From: Guyparkeria hydrothermalis
GTDB taxonomy: Bacteria; Pseudomonadota; Gammaproteobacteria; Halothiobacillales; Halothiobacillaceae
NCBI RefSeq assembly: GCF_023555385.1
Contig: NZ_JAJSED010000001.1
Span: forward strand, 1,240,001-1,304,000
Direction: 5' to 3'
DNA: 64,000 nucleotides
Under the pieces are notes generated by a model. The model searched no databases and had not been told where the DNA came from. It saw nothing but the letters and a program-made list of their open reading frames with translations. Positions 26,549 through 35,185 of the stretch are shown in pieces. Position 1 is the stretch's first letter; each line of letters opens with the position of its first letter. Made by a program: the position numbers and the translations under genes.

Positions 26549-27278
26549 CGTCATGCTCCTCCTCGTCGTCACGCGCGGCCTGCTCGAACAACTGGCGGCG
26601 ATGCTCGCGCACGTACAGCAGGACGTCCTCAATCGCCTCGACCACCGCCCGTGGCGACACGGTAGCCCCGGTGAACTGGTCGAAGGCGCCACCATCCTTC
26701 TTCACCGCCCAGCCCTCGAGCGGCGGATCGCCGAGCCGACGTCCGGCAAAGTCCTTTATCCAGTCGGTCTTGTCGGCCTTGATCTTGTCGCCCAGCCCCG
26801 GCGTCTCGTTCTGCTCGAGCACCCGCACGCCGGAGATCACGCCATCGGCCCGCACCCCAACCAGCAGCCGGATGTCGCCGCTGTAGCCACGGTGGGTGAC
26901 CACCGGGATCGCCACCGCCGTGATTTGGCCACCCTCACGCCCCCGAAAGCCGAGCTGGCCGGCAGCCATCGCTCGCTCGCGCTCCTCGACCGTCAGCGAG
27001 GCCGGCAACACACCGTCTGCCGGTGGCTCGATCACCGGTTCGCCCAGGTTCAACGCTTGCGGGTCGGGCAGGACGAAGGCGTCCTCGGCCGGGTTATTGT
27101 CGTGCGCCTCGCCCGAGAGTACCGCCATGATCTGACCCAGCAACACCGCCTGGCGATTGAGCTCGATCTGGTCGGCCGTCTTCTGCTGGGTATAGGCGAC
27201 GAAGCCCACGCCCAGACCGAAGAACACGGCCAGGATCACCGCGGTGATGACGACACGACGCAGCTCCAGGTCCTTCAC
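26541..27278 (-). CDS. rnfG: Electron transport complex subunit RnfG
   Basis: 245 residues. One N-terminal membrane helix (VVITAVILAVFFGLGVGFVAYT) anchors a periplasmic FMN domain. The covalent FMN threonine is in FTGATVSPRAVV, the [ST]GA[TS] motif. The acidic C-terminal tail DDEEEHDDE is distinctive. A GTG start overlaps the rnfD stop (GTGA). Confidence 0.93.
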   Translation of the reverse strand: MKDLELRRVVITAVILAVFFGLGVGFVAYTQQKTADQIELNRQAVLLGQIMAVLSGEAHDNNPAEDAFVLPDPQALNLGEPVIEPPADGVLPASLTVEERERAMAAGQLGFRGREGGQITAVAIPVVTHRGYSGDIRLLVGVRADGVISGVRVLEQNETPGLGDKIKADKTDWIKDFAGRRLGDPPLEGWAVKKDGGAFDQFTGATVSPRAVVEAIEDVLLYVREHRRQLFEQAARDDEEEHDDE

Positions 27279-28327
27279 GAGCCCTTCTCCCCGCCAGCAT
27301 CAACCCGGCCCTTGCGGCCGAACACCGCCGGCTGCGTGTAATAGTCGATCAGCGGCACGGCAAGGTTCATCAGCAGTATCGCGAAGGCCACTCCGTCAGG
27401 GTAGTTGCCGAAGCTGCGGATCAGTACGGCGAGCATGCCGATGCCGAAACCGAACACCAGCCGTCCGCGCGGCGTAGTCGAGGCCGTGACCGGGTCGGTG
27501 GCGACGAACAGGGCGCCGAAGATCACCCCGCCGCTGATCAGATGGAACAGCGGGTCGGCGAAGCGCTCGGAATCAATGCCCCACAGCAGGGTTGCCGTGG
27601 CCAGCACGCCCGTGATCATCGCGACCGGGATGTGCCAGCGGATCGCACCGCGCCAGAGCATCCACGCCCCGCCGGCGAGGAAGGCGACGTTCAGCCACAG
27701 CGACCAGCCGCCACCCTGCCAGATCGAGGCACCCGCACCGGCCATCTCGCCGCCTTGGGTCATTACCATGCGCCACTGATCGAGCGGGGTTGCCTGACTC
27801 AGGGCATCGAAGCCCGTGCCGGCCGGCAACACGCCGAACAGACTCCACTGCAGCGCCTCGAAGAACGACAGGCTGGCCGCCCCACCCTCGATGGGCGCGC
27901 CCCAGCGTGTCATGGCCTCGGGGAAGGACACCAGCAGCACCACGTAGCCGACCATGGCGGGGTTGAACAGGTTGTAGCCGATACCGCCGTAAAGCTGCTT
28001 GGCGACCGCCACGGCGAATACCGCCCCGACCACCGGCAGCCACCAGGGCGCGAGATTGGGCAGGCACAGCGCCAAGATCCAGCCGGTGATCAGCACCGAG
28101 CGATCGGTGAGCGCCGGACGGAACGGTCGCGCGCGCAGCCACAGCATCAGCGCCTCGGCCAGCCAGGCCGCGCCGACTGCCAGCAGGACGTTGACCAGCA
28201 CCCCCCAGCCAAGCAGCCAGACGGCGGCGACCGTGCCCGGCACCAGCGCCCAGAGCACGGTGGTCATCACGTCGGCGACGCTCGAGCGGGCCTCGACGTG
28301 CGGCGAGGTCTGGACCGGAAACTTCAT
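27275..28327 (-). CDS. rnfD: Electron transport complex subunit RnfD
   Basis: 350 residues with about nine or ten membrane helices. The covalent FMN site is ALSQATPLDQW near residue 190 (SxAT motif). KQLYGGIGYNLFNPAMVGYVVLL and SGGVIFGALFVATDPVTASTTPRGRLVFG are characteristic. RnfD is homologous to NqrB and is part of the ion-translocating path. It overlaps rnfC (ATGA) and rnfG. Confidence 0.94.
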   Translation of the reverse strand: MKFPVQTSPHVEARSSVADVMTTVLWALVPGTVAAVWLLGWGVLVNVLLAVGAAWLAEALMLWLRARPFRPALTDRSVLITGWILALCLPNLAPWWLPVVGAVFAVAVAKQLYGGIGYNLFNPAMVGYVVLLVSFPEAMTRWGAPIEGGAASLSFFEALQWSLFGVLPAGTGFDALSQATPLDQWRMVMTQGGEMAGAGASIWQGGGWSLWLNVAFLAGGAWMLWRGAIRWHIPVAMITGVLATATLLWGIDSERFADPLFHLISGGVIFGALFVATDPVTASTTPRGRLVFGFGIGMLAVLIRSFGNYPDGVAFAILLMNLAVPLIDYYTQPAVFGRKGRVDAGGEKGS

Positions 28328-30069
28328 GACGACCCTCCCGGCCGTTCAGGTGATTCGCCCGATTTGGGGGCAGCGCTCTTATCCGCATCTGCCGCCGGCT
28401 GCGCCTGTTGTGCGCGCGCCTTGCGGGCCTTGGCCCGCGCTCGGGCCGCCTCGATGCTCAGCGCAGCGGCGGATTTGTCCTCGCCGGCCGGCTGATCGGC
28501 CTTCGGCTTCTGATCTCCGCTCGCCTCGGCCGGGCCAGAGTCCTCGTCGCCGGCCGCCTCCTTGGCCGCGGCCTTCTCCTGGGCGGCCTTGATCGCGGCA
28601 CGCTTTTTCGCCAGGGCCGCCTCGCGCTCGGCCTTCTGCCGCTCGATACGCTCGTTGTGGAATTCGAACCGGCGCCGCGCATGCTCGGCCTTGGCCTTCT
28701 CACGCTCGGCCGACCAGATCTCGGTCTTGGCGTGGCGGAAGTACTGCACCAGCGGGATATGCGACGGACACACCGCCGAGCAGACGCCGCACTCGATGCA
28801 GTCGAACAGATGATAGTCGTGGCTGCGGTCGAACTGCTGGGCGCGCGCATACCAGTAGAGCTGTTGCGGCAGCAAGTCGGCCGGGCAGGCCTCCGAGCAG
28901 CGCGAGCAACGAATGCAGGGCTGCGGCGGCGGTGCCGGGTCACGGTCGACCGGGCGCATCGCCAGCAGGCAATTGGTCGCCTTGACCACCGGCACCTCAT
29001 CATCGTGCAGAGCGAAGCCCATCATCGGCCCGCCCATCAACAACCGGTCGACGCCCTCGGTATAGCCACCTGCCGCCTCGATCACCTTGGCCATCGGCGT
29101 GCCGATACGCACGCGGAGATTGCGTGGCTCGGCCACTCCGCCGCCGGTAACGGTCACGACCCGCTCGGTCAGCGCCCGACCTTCGACCACGGCGTGCCAG
29201 CTGTTGGCCACCGTGCCCACGTTCAGGCACAGCAGCTGGTAGTCGGTCACATGACGGTTACGCGGCACCTCGATGCCCGTGAGCGTGCGGATCAACTGCT
29301 TCTCGCCACCGGCCGGGTAGATGCTCGGCACCACCTTGATGCTGAAGCGATCCTCGCCCTCCTCGGCCGCCAACCGGTCGATCACCGCCTGCAGCGCCGC
29401 GATCGCCTGCGGCTTGTTGTCCTCGATGCCGATCAGGCAGCGGGCCGCGGCCACCGCATGCAGCATCATCTGTGCCCCGCGGATGATGCTCTCGGGCGCC
29501 TCCTGCATCAGGCGGTCATCGCAGGAGATATAGGGCTCGCATTCGGCGCCGTTGAGCACCAGCGTCTCCACCCCGCCGGGATTGGCAGTGGCGAGCTTCA
29601 CGGCCGTTGGGAAGACGGCCCCGCCCAGCCCGACGATGCCGGCCTCGCGCAACCGCGAGCGGATCTCGACCGGACTCTTGTCCCGGTAGTCGGGCCAGGG
29701 CGGGAAGGGGTCGGCCGCACGGTCCTCGCCGTCGGCGGCCAGCACGATGCTCTGCGCCGACAGACCACCCGGATGCGGCAGCCCACGCGGCTCGATCGCC
29801 TTGATCACCCCGGAAGTCGGGGCATGGATAGCCGCGGAGATGAAGTCGTCCGGGCGGGCCAGGAGCTGACCGCGACCGACATGATCGCCCACCGACACCA
29901 CCGGGATCGCCGGCGCGCCGATATGCATGTGCAGCGGCAGGACGTACTCGTCGACCAGCGGCATCTCGCCGATGGAACGGTCACAGGCAGGCGCCTTGTG
30001 AGACTCGACATCGAGCCCCCCGTGAAAGCCATGCAGCCCCGGCGAGACCGTCGCGCGCGCCTCAGGCAT
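28324..30069 (-). CDS. rnfC: Electron transport complex subunit RnfC
   Basis: 581 residues from the ATG at 30069. RnfC binds NADH and FMN and carries two 4Fe-4S clusters: [17 protein letters not shown] and [17 protein letters not shown]. The nucleotide-binding part includes [15 protein letters not shown] and [17 protein letters not shown]. The last 130 residues are an Ala/Lys/Glu-rich low-complexity tail (repeats such as [23 protein letters not shown]), similar in character to the Ala-rich extension of E. coli RsxC. The start overlaps the rnfB stop by 8 bases. Confidence 0.95.
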   Translation of the reverse strand: MPEARATVSPGLHGFHGGLDVESHKAPACDRSIGEMPLVDEYVLPLHMHIGAPAIPVVSVGDHVGRGQLLARPDDFISAAIHAPTSGVIKAIEPRGLPHPGGLSAQSIVLAADGEDRAADPFPPWPDYRDKSPVEIRSRLREAGIVGLGGAVFPTAVKLATANPGGVETLVLNGAECEPYISCDDRLMQEAPESIIRGAQMMLHAVAAARCLIGIEDNKPQAIAALQAVIDRLAAEEGEDRFSIKVVPSIYPAGGEKQLIRTLTGIEVPRNRHVTDYQLLCLNVGTVANSWHAVVEGRALTERVVTVTGGGVAEPRNLRVRIGTPMAKVIEAAGGYTEGVDRLLMGGPMMGFALHDDEVPVVKATNCLLAMRPVDRDPAPPPQPCIRCSRCSEACPADLLPQQLYWYARAQQFDRSHDYHLFDCIECGVCSAVCPSHIPLVQYFRHAKTEIWSAEREKAKAEHARRRFEFHNERIERQKAEREAALAKKRAAIKAAQEKAAAKEAAGDEDSGPAEASGDQKPKADQPAGEDKSAAALSIEAARARAKARKARAQQAQPAADADKSAAPKSGESPERPGGSS

Positions 30070-30652
30070 GGGCCGGCGCCTCCCGTTGGGCGGCCGGGCC
30101 GCGCGTGGGTACCGGGTGGGCGGATTCGGGCATCGGGAAGCGGTAGGCTTCGACACCCTCCTCGACCGGCACCATGTCGATGCAGTCCACCGGGCAGGGC
30201 TCGACGCACAACTCGCAGCCGGTGCACTCGTCCTCGATCACCGTGTGCATCTGCTTGGCCGCACCGAGGATCGCGTCCACCGGGCAGGCCTGAATGCACT
30301 TGGTGCAGCCGATACAGACGTCCTCGTCGATGATGGCGAGGGTCTTGACCTCCTGGACCTCAAGCTCGTCATCCAGCGGCTTGAACTCCACGTCCAGCAG
30401 GTCGGCGAGATTGCGGATGGTCGACTCGCCGCCCGGCGGGCAACGGTTGATGTCCGCATCGCCCTTGGCCATCGCCTCGGCGTACGGCTTGCAGCCGGGG
30501 TAGCCGCACTGGCCGCACTGCGTCTGCGGCAACAGCTCGTCGATCCGTTCGGCGAGCGGGTTGCCCTCCACACGGAAGAACTGCGCCGCCAGCCCCAGCA
30601 GCACACCGAACAGGATCGCCAGCCCGACGGCAAGAAAGATCGCCAGCCACAT
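30062..30652 (-). CDS. rnfB: Electron transport complex subunit RnfB
   Basis: 196 residues. An N-terminal membrane helix is followed by the 4Fe-4S domain [19 protein letters not shown] ... NRCPPGG and two ferredoxin-type clusters ([16 protein letters not shown] and [16 protein letters not shown]). RnfB is the entry point for electrons from ferredoxin. Overlaps rnfA by the ATGA arrangement. Confidence 0.96.
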   Translation of the reverse strand: MWLAIFLAVGLAILFGVLLGLAAQFFRVEGNPLAERIDELLPQTQCGQCGYPGCKPYAEAMAKGDADINRCPPGGESTIRNLADLLDVEFKPLDDELEVQEVKTLAIIDEDVCIGCTKCIQACPVDAILGAAKQMHTVIEDECTGCELCVEPCPVDCIDMVPVEEGVEAYRFPMPESAHPVPTRGPAAQREAPAHA

Positions 30653-31239
30653 CAGACAGTCACCATCCCGGCAAAGCCCATGAAACCCAGTGCCATCAAC
30701 CCGGCCGTGACCAGGGCGATCGGCACGCCTTCGAAGGCCGCCGGCACGTCGGCCGCGGCCAGTCGCTCACGTAGAGCGGAGAACAGGATAAGCACCATCG
30801 AGAAGCCCACCGAGGCACCGAAGCCGTACAGCGCCGACTCGATGAAGGTGTTCGCCTGCTGGACGTTGAGCAGCGCCACACCCAGCACGGCGCAGTTGGT
30901 GGTGATCAGCGGCAGGTAGATGCCGAGCACGTTGTGCAACAGCGGGCTGGTCTTTCTCACCATCATCTCGGTGAAATTGACCACCACCGCGATCACCACG
31001 ATAAACATGATCGTACGCAGGTAGCCCAGCCCCAACGGTTCGAGCAGCCAAGCGTGCGTGACGTAGCTGGCGATCGCCGAGAGCGTGAGCACGAAGGTGG
31101 TCGCCAGCGACATGCCGATGGCCGTCTCGACCTTGTTCGATACCCCCAGGAACGGGCACAGGCCGAGGAACTTCACCAGCACGAAGTTGTTGACCAGGAT
31201 GGTACTGATCAGGATGAGGATGTATTCAGTCAAGGCCAC
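30652..31239 (-). CDS. rnfA: Electron transport complex subunit RnfA
   Basis: 195 residues with six helices. [29 protein letters not shown] at the N-terminus and [17 protein letters not shown] are invariant stretches, with the cysteines of GLCPF and TNCAV. The GTG start at 31239 gives [10 protein letters not shown]. First gene of rnfABCDGE; every junction in the operon overlaps. The 160 bases upstream contain a near-perfect hairpin at 31319-31347. Confidence 0.95.
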   Translation of the reverse strand: MALTEYILILISTILVNNFVLVKFLGLCPFLGVSNKVETAIGMSLATTFVLTLSAIASYVTHAWLLEPLGLGYLRTIMFIVVIAVVVNFTEMMVRKTSPLLHNVLGIYLPLITTNCAVLGVALLNVQQANTFIESALYGFGASVGFSMVLILFSALRERLAAADVPAAFEGVPIALVTAGLMALGFMGFAGMVTV

Positions 31240-31318
31240 CTACCGTGCGTCCCGGAAACCGCGCCGACGGGGCCGGCACTGTATTCCCGCCATGGTATCA
31301 AGGAAGGGCCGCGGCCCG

Positions 31319-31347
31319 CGAACCGGTATGTTCATGCATACCGTTCG
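31319..31347. promoter_or_regulatory. Inverted repeat upstream of the rnf operon
   Basis: CGAACCGGTATG and CATACCGTTCG pair around TTCATG with a single extra base. The repeat lies about 80 bases upstream of rnfA in the 163-base gap between rnfA and dnaQ. It may be an operator for rnf or a hairpin at the end of the dnaQ transcript; no T-run is present. Confidence 0.35.
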
Positions 31348-31402
31348 CAGGTTTCAAGTTGCCGCGGACGGGCGACGCTCGCTCAGGCCGACGCGGGCGC
31401 CC

Positions 31403-32116
31403 TCAGGAGGAGAATTGCGGCCACTCGAAGGCCTCGTCGGCCTTCTTGAGCCGCTCAACCCACTCGGCATGCGCGGCGGCCGCATCGGCCTCGGGCGCGA
31501 TCACGCGCAAGCGCGGCCGGTCGCCGCGGATGGTGCCCAGTGCCGCCTGGCCGGCGGTGGCTGTCTCGGCGGGATTGTCAAAGGACAGGTCCCACTGGCC
31601 GCCGGTCAGGGCGAGGTAGACGTCGGCGAGGATCTCCGAGTCGAGCAGCGCGCCGTGCAGGGTCCGGTCGGAGTTGTCGATCTGGTAGCGACGGCAGAGG
31701 GCGTCGAGGCTGTTGCGCTGCCCGGGGTGCTTGTCGCGGGCGATGGCGAGCGAGTCGGTGACCAGATCGACGTGCTCGGACAGCGGCGGGAAGCCGGCGC
31801 GCTTGAGCTCGGCATCAAGGAAGCCGACATCGAACGCGGCATTGTGGATGATCAGCTCGGCACCACGGACGTAGTCGAGGAATTCCTCGACCACCTCGGC
31901 AAAGCGCGGCTTGTTTTCCAGGAAGTCATTGGACAAGCCGTGCACGGCGAAGGCGCCGGCATCCACCGCCCGCTCGGGGTTGAGGTACTGATGATAGTTG
32001 CGGTGCGTCGGGCGCCGCTCGACCAGCTCGACCGCGCCGATCTCGATCAGGCGGTGACCCTCCTCGACCGGCATGCCGGTGGTTTCGGTGTCCAGAACGA
32101 TCTGTCGCAGTGTCAT
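31403..32116 (-). CDS. dnaQ: DNA polymerase III epsilon subunit (3'-5' exonuclease)
   Basis: 237 residues from the ATG at 32116. Proofreading exonuclease: ExoI LDTETTGM, GHRLIEIGAVEL, ExoII HNAAFDVGFLDAEL and ExoIII LHGALLDSEILADVYL supply the DEDDh residues. The C-terminal WVERLKKADEAFEWPQF is the polymerase-alpha-binding segment. Its ATGA overlaps the stop of the upstream YaiI-family gene. In enterobacteria dnaQ is next to rnhA; here rnhA is 7 kb away. Confidence 0.95.
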   Translation of the reverse strand: MTLRQIVLDTETTGMPVEEGHRLIEIGAVELVERRPTHRNYHQYLNPERAVDAGAFAVHGLSNDFLENKPRFAEVVEEFLDYVRGAELIIHNAAFDVGFLDAELKRAGFPPLSEHVDLVTDSLAIARDKHPGQRNSLDALCRRYQIDNSDRTLHGALLDSEILADVYLALTGGQWDLSFDNPAETATAGQAALGTIRGDRPRLRVIAPEADAAAAHAEWVERLKKADEAFEWPQFSS

Positions 32117-32586
32117 CGACGGTTTTCGCCTCCGCATTGGCGTTGATATTGATTCAGCCATCGCTCCAGGGCGCTGGCGAAGGCCTGCTTGTCCTTAGGC
32201 CCCAGCGGCGGCGGGCCGCCGGTGGAAACCCCGCTCTCGCGCAGGGTCTGCATGAATTCGCGCTGCGCCTGCCGGCCGCGGATGGATTCGGCATCGAAAC
32301 GCTCGCCACGCGGGCCGATCGCCGCCGCGCCCTTGGCCAGCACTTCAGCCGCCAGCTCGATATCGGCGGTGATCACCAGCTCGCCGGCGGAAACGCGCTC
32401 GACGATGGCATTGTCGGCGACATCAAAGCCCGGTGCCACCTGAAGAAAGCTGACCCGCCGGGAACGTGGCGTCGGCAGCGGGTGATTGGCCACCAGCACG
32501 ATATCCACACCCACCCGGTCGGCGGCTCGGAACAGCATGGTCTTGATCGGCCCCGGACAGGCATCGGCATCGACCCAGATGGACAA
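32113..32586 (-). CDS. YaiI/YqxD family (UPF0178) protein
   Basis: 157 residues from a TTG start at 32586, selected because AGGAG lies 7 bases upstream and the product begins at the conserved SIWVDADACPGPIK. Other family features are VLVANHPLPTPRS, DVADNAIVERV, GELVITADIELAAEVLAKGA and REFMQTLRESGVSTGGPPPLGPKDKQAFASALERWL. The fold is PIN/NYN-like with conserved acidic residues, so a nuclease activity is possible but the family's function is not established. Confidence 0.9.
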   Translation of the reverse strand: MSIWVDADACPGPIKTMLFRAADRVGVDIVLVANHPLPTPRSRRVSFLQVAPGFDVADNAIVERVSAGELVITADIELAAEVLAKGAAAIGPRGERFDAESIRGRQAQREFMQTLRESGVSTGGPPPLGPKDKQAFASALERWLNQYQRQCGGENRR

Positions 32587-32699
32587 GACGGCACTCCTGC
32601 GAATCGCCCTGGAATCGGGCGTGACTGATGGGCGTCGATCATACGCCAGACGGGCGGTTGCTATCATGCCCCGTCATTCAGCCCAGGGCAGGACGGAAC

Positions 32700-33875
32700 A
32701 TGGACTTCGACGTGGTGATCATCGGCGCGGGCGCGGCGGGCCTGATGTGCGCCGCCACCGCCGGCTACCGCGGCCGTCGCGTGCTGGTGCTCGATCACGC
32801 CCGCAAGGCCGGCCAGAAGATCCTGATGTCCGGCGGCGGGCGCTGCAACTTCACCAACCTCAACAGCACGCCGAACCAGTTCCTGTCGGCCAACCCGCAT
32901 TTCTGCATCTCGGCACTCAAGCGCTACCCGCCGAGCGCCTTCCTCGAGCTGGTCGACCGCCACGGCATCGACTACGTCGAAAAGGCCCCGGGACAGCTGT
33001 TCTGCGCCGGCAAGGCGCGCGAGATCGTCGACCTGCTGCTGACCGAGTGCGACTGGGCCGGCGCCGAGGTGCGCATGAAGACCGGGGTCGAAGCGATCGA
33101 GGTAATCGACGGCGGCTACCGCCTGCGCACCCCGAACGGGACGATCACCACCGAGTCGCTGGTGATCGCCACCGGCGGTTTGTCGATTCCCACCATGGGC
33201 GCCACCCCGTTCGGCTACGAGGTCGCCCGCCAGTTCGGCCTCAAGGTGCTGCCGACACGCGCCGGGCTGGTGCCCTTCACGCTGCATCCCGCGCTCAAGG
33301 AGCGTCTCGCCCCGCTTGCCGGCATCAGCACCCCCGTCGCGGCAAGCGCAGGCGGGATGCGTTTCGAGGAGCCACTGCTGTTCACCCACCGCGGCCTTTC
33401 CGGTCCGGCCATGCTGCAGATCTCGAGCTTTTGGCAACCGGGCGAGCCGCTGATGATCGACCTGCTGCCCGGGCGCGATGTCATCGCCGAACTGACCGAG
33501 CGGCGCCGCCGGCACCCTCAGGGCACGATGCTGCAGTACCTCGACGAGCACCTGCCACGCCGGCTGGTGCGGGTCCTGTGCGACTGGCACGGCTGGTCAC
33601 AGCCGCTGCAGGAATACTCGCGCGAAGACATCGCGGCGGCCGCCGATCACCTGCAGCGCTGGGCGGTGCATCCCGCCGGCACCGAAGGCTACCGAACCGC
33701 AGAAGTCACCCTCGGCGGGGTCGATACCCACGAGCTTTCCTCGCAGAGCATGGAAGCACGCAGCCAGCCGGGTCTATTCTTCATTGGCGAAGTGGTCGAC
33801 GTCACCGGCCACCTCGGCGGCCACAACTTCCAGTGGGCCTGGGCCTCGGGAGTCGCGGCTGGCCAGGTTGCGTGA
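32700..33875 (+). CDS. HI0933/BaiN-family flavoprotein
   Basis: 391 residues. An NAD(P)/FAD-dependent oxidoreductase: FAD-binding IIGAGAAGLMCAATAG at the N-terminus, MSGGGRCNFTN (family signature), ATGGLSIPTMGATPFGY in the middle and a C-terminal FAD contact LFFIGEVVDVTGHLGGHNFQWAWASG. The ATG at 32700 follows GGCAGGACGGA. Members range from bile-acid dehydroxylation enzymes to uncharacterised YhiN proteins, so only the family is given. It is divergent from the YaiI-like gene with a 113-base gap, and it is followed after 26 bases by the MgtC/DUF4010 gene. Confidence 0.9.
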   Translation: MDFDVVIIGAGAAGLMCAATAGYRGRRVLVLDHARKAGQKILMSGGGRCNFTNLNSTPNQFLSANPHFCISALKRYPPSAFLELVDRHGIDYVEKAPGQLFCAGKAREIVDLLLTECDWAGAEVRMKTGVEAIEVIDGGYRLRTPNGTITTESLVIATGGLSIPTMGATPFGYEVARQFGLKVLPTRAGLVPFTLHPALKERLAPLAGISTPVAASAGGMRFEEPLLFTHRGLSGPAMLQISSFWQPGEPLMIDLLPGRDVIAELTERRRRHPQGTMLQYLDEHLPRRLVRVLCDWHGWSQPLQEYSREDIAAAADHLQRWAVHPAGTEGYRTAEVTLGGVDTHELSSQSMEARSQPGLFFIGEVVDVTGHLGGHNFQWAWASGVAAGQVA

Positions 33876-33901
33876 CGGGATATATTGGACAGGGAGTCGG
33901 C

Positions 33902-35185
33902 ATGGATAGTCTGACCGGTCAGTTCTTGCAGGAGAACCAATCACTGGTGCTGCTGACGGTAGCCCTGCTGCTGGGGGCGCTGATCGGCCTGGAACGCGGC
34001 TGGTCGAGCCGGCAGAAGGAAGCCGGTGAACGGATCGCCGGCATCCGCACCCACGCACTGGTGGGCCTGTTGGGCGGGCTGGCCGCCCTGCTCTCCACGA
34101 CGCTGACCGGTTGGGCCTTCCCCACCCTGCTGCTCGCGGTCACCGCGGTGTCGCTGGTGGCCTGGCGCACGCGGGCCGAATCGGTGCGCAACTTCAGCAT
34201 CACCGACAGCATCGGGCTGTTGATCACGTTCTGCATCGGGGCGGTGGCTGTGGCGGTCGACGTGGTGATCGCCACCGCGGCGGCGGTCATCACCGCGATG
34301 ATCCTCGACAACAAGGACGAGATCCACGGCCTGCTGCAAAAGCTCGAGGCACGCGAGCTGGATGCGGCCCTCAAGCTGCTGCTGATCAGCGTCGTGATGC
34401 TGCCACTGCTGCCCAACGAGCCGCTCGGCCCCGGCGGAGCATTGAATCCTTACCAGATCTGGTGGATGGTGGTGCTGATTGCCTCGATCTCGTTCGTCGG
34501 CTACTTCGCCATCCGCGTCGGCGGCGCCGAAAAGGGCATCCTGTTCACCAGCCTGTTCGCGGGCCTGAGCTCCTCGACCGCACTCACGCTTCACTTCGCG
34601 CGGCAATCGCGACGCACACCGGATCTCGGCCCGATGCTTGCGGTGGGCATCCTGATCGCCTGCGGCACGATGTTCCCCCGAGTCTTGCTGGTCGCCACCG
34701 CGGTCCACCCGCCCATCTTTGCGCCCCTGCTCTGGCCGGTGGTGGTGATGACGGTTCTGCTTTACGTCCCGGCCGGCCTAATGTGGCACCGGGCCCGACG
34801 CCGAAGCACGGTCCAGCAACCGCAACTGACACAGAACCCGCTCGATCTCACCTCTGCGCTGCTGTTCGGCGCCCTGCTGACCGTGATCATGCTCGCCGGA
34901 GAGTGGCTGCGCGAGTGGCTCGGCAGCGCCGGCATCTACCTGCTGGCCGCCTCCTCGGGCGTCGCCGACGTCGATGCGATCAACCTGTCGCTGACCCGCA
35001 TGGCGCGCGACACCATCGATATCCACACCGCCGTGATGGGCATCATCATCGCCTCGGCGGTGAACAACATCGTCAAGACCGGCATCGCCGGCAGCATCGG
35101 CACCCAGCGGCTGGGGCTGCACGTCGCCGGCCCAATGGTGCTGTCGCTCGCCGGTGGCCTACTGACCGCCTGGCTGTTCGTCTAG
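33902..35185 (+). CDS. MgtC/SapB-type membrane protein with DUF4010
   Basis: 427 residues. The ATG at 33902 follows CAGGGAG. The N-terminal 140 residues match MgtC/SapB proteins (LLLGALIGLERGW, AGIRTHALVGLLGGLAALLS, DSIGLLITFCIGAV). The rest is the DUF4010 membrane region (ELDAALKLLLISVVMLPLLPNEPLGP to the C-terminus), with 10-12 helices in total. No experimental role is known for the fused form; MgtC proteins are linked to Mg2+ stress and F-ATPase control in other bacteria. It ends 4 bases inside the stop of the convergent RND pump gene. Confidence 0.85.
   Translation: MDSLTGQFLQENQSLVLLTVALLLGALIGLERGWSSRQKEAGERIAGIRTHALVGLLGGLAALLSTTLTGWAFPTLLLAVTAVSLVAWRTRAESVRNFSITDSIGLLITFCIGAVAVAVDVVIATAAAVITAMILDNKDEIHGLLQKLEARELDAALKLLLISVVMLPLLPNEPLGPGGALNPYQIWWMVVLIASISFVGYFAIRVGGAEKGILFTSLFAGLSSSTALTLHFARQSRRTPDLGPMLAVGILIACGTMFPRVLLVATAVHPPIFAPLLWPVVVMTVLLYVPAGLMWHRARRRSTVQQPQLTQNPLDLTSALLFGALLTVIMLAGEWLREWLGSAGIYLLAASSGVADVDAINLSLTRMARDTIDIHTAVMGIIIASAVNNIVKTGIAGSIGTQRLGLHVAGPMVLSLAGGLLTAWLFV

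Noticed and set aside
28324-28720. Low-complexity Ala/Lys repeats at the end of rnfC considered as a tandem DNA repeat
   Set aside because: The repetition is in the protein composition, not in identical DNA units; similar tails occur in other RnfC proteins.
32486-33901. In-frame extension upstream of the MgtC/DUF4010 gene
   Set aside because: The frame is open for 470 extra codons but lies over the flavoprotein gene in another frame and has chance-like Arg/Pro composition; the true start at 33902 has a ribosome-binding site and opens the conserved region.
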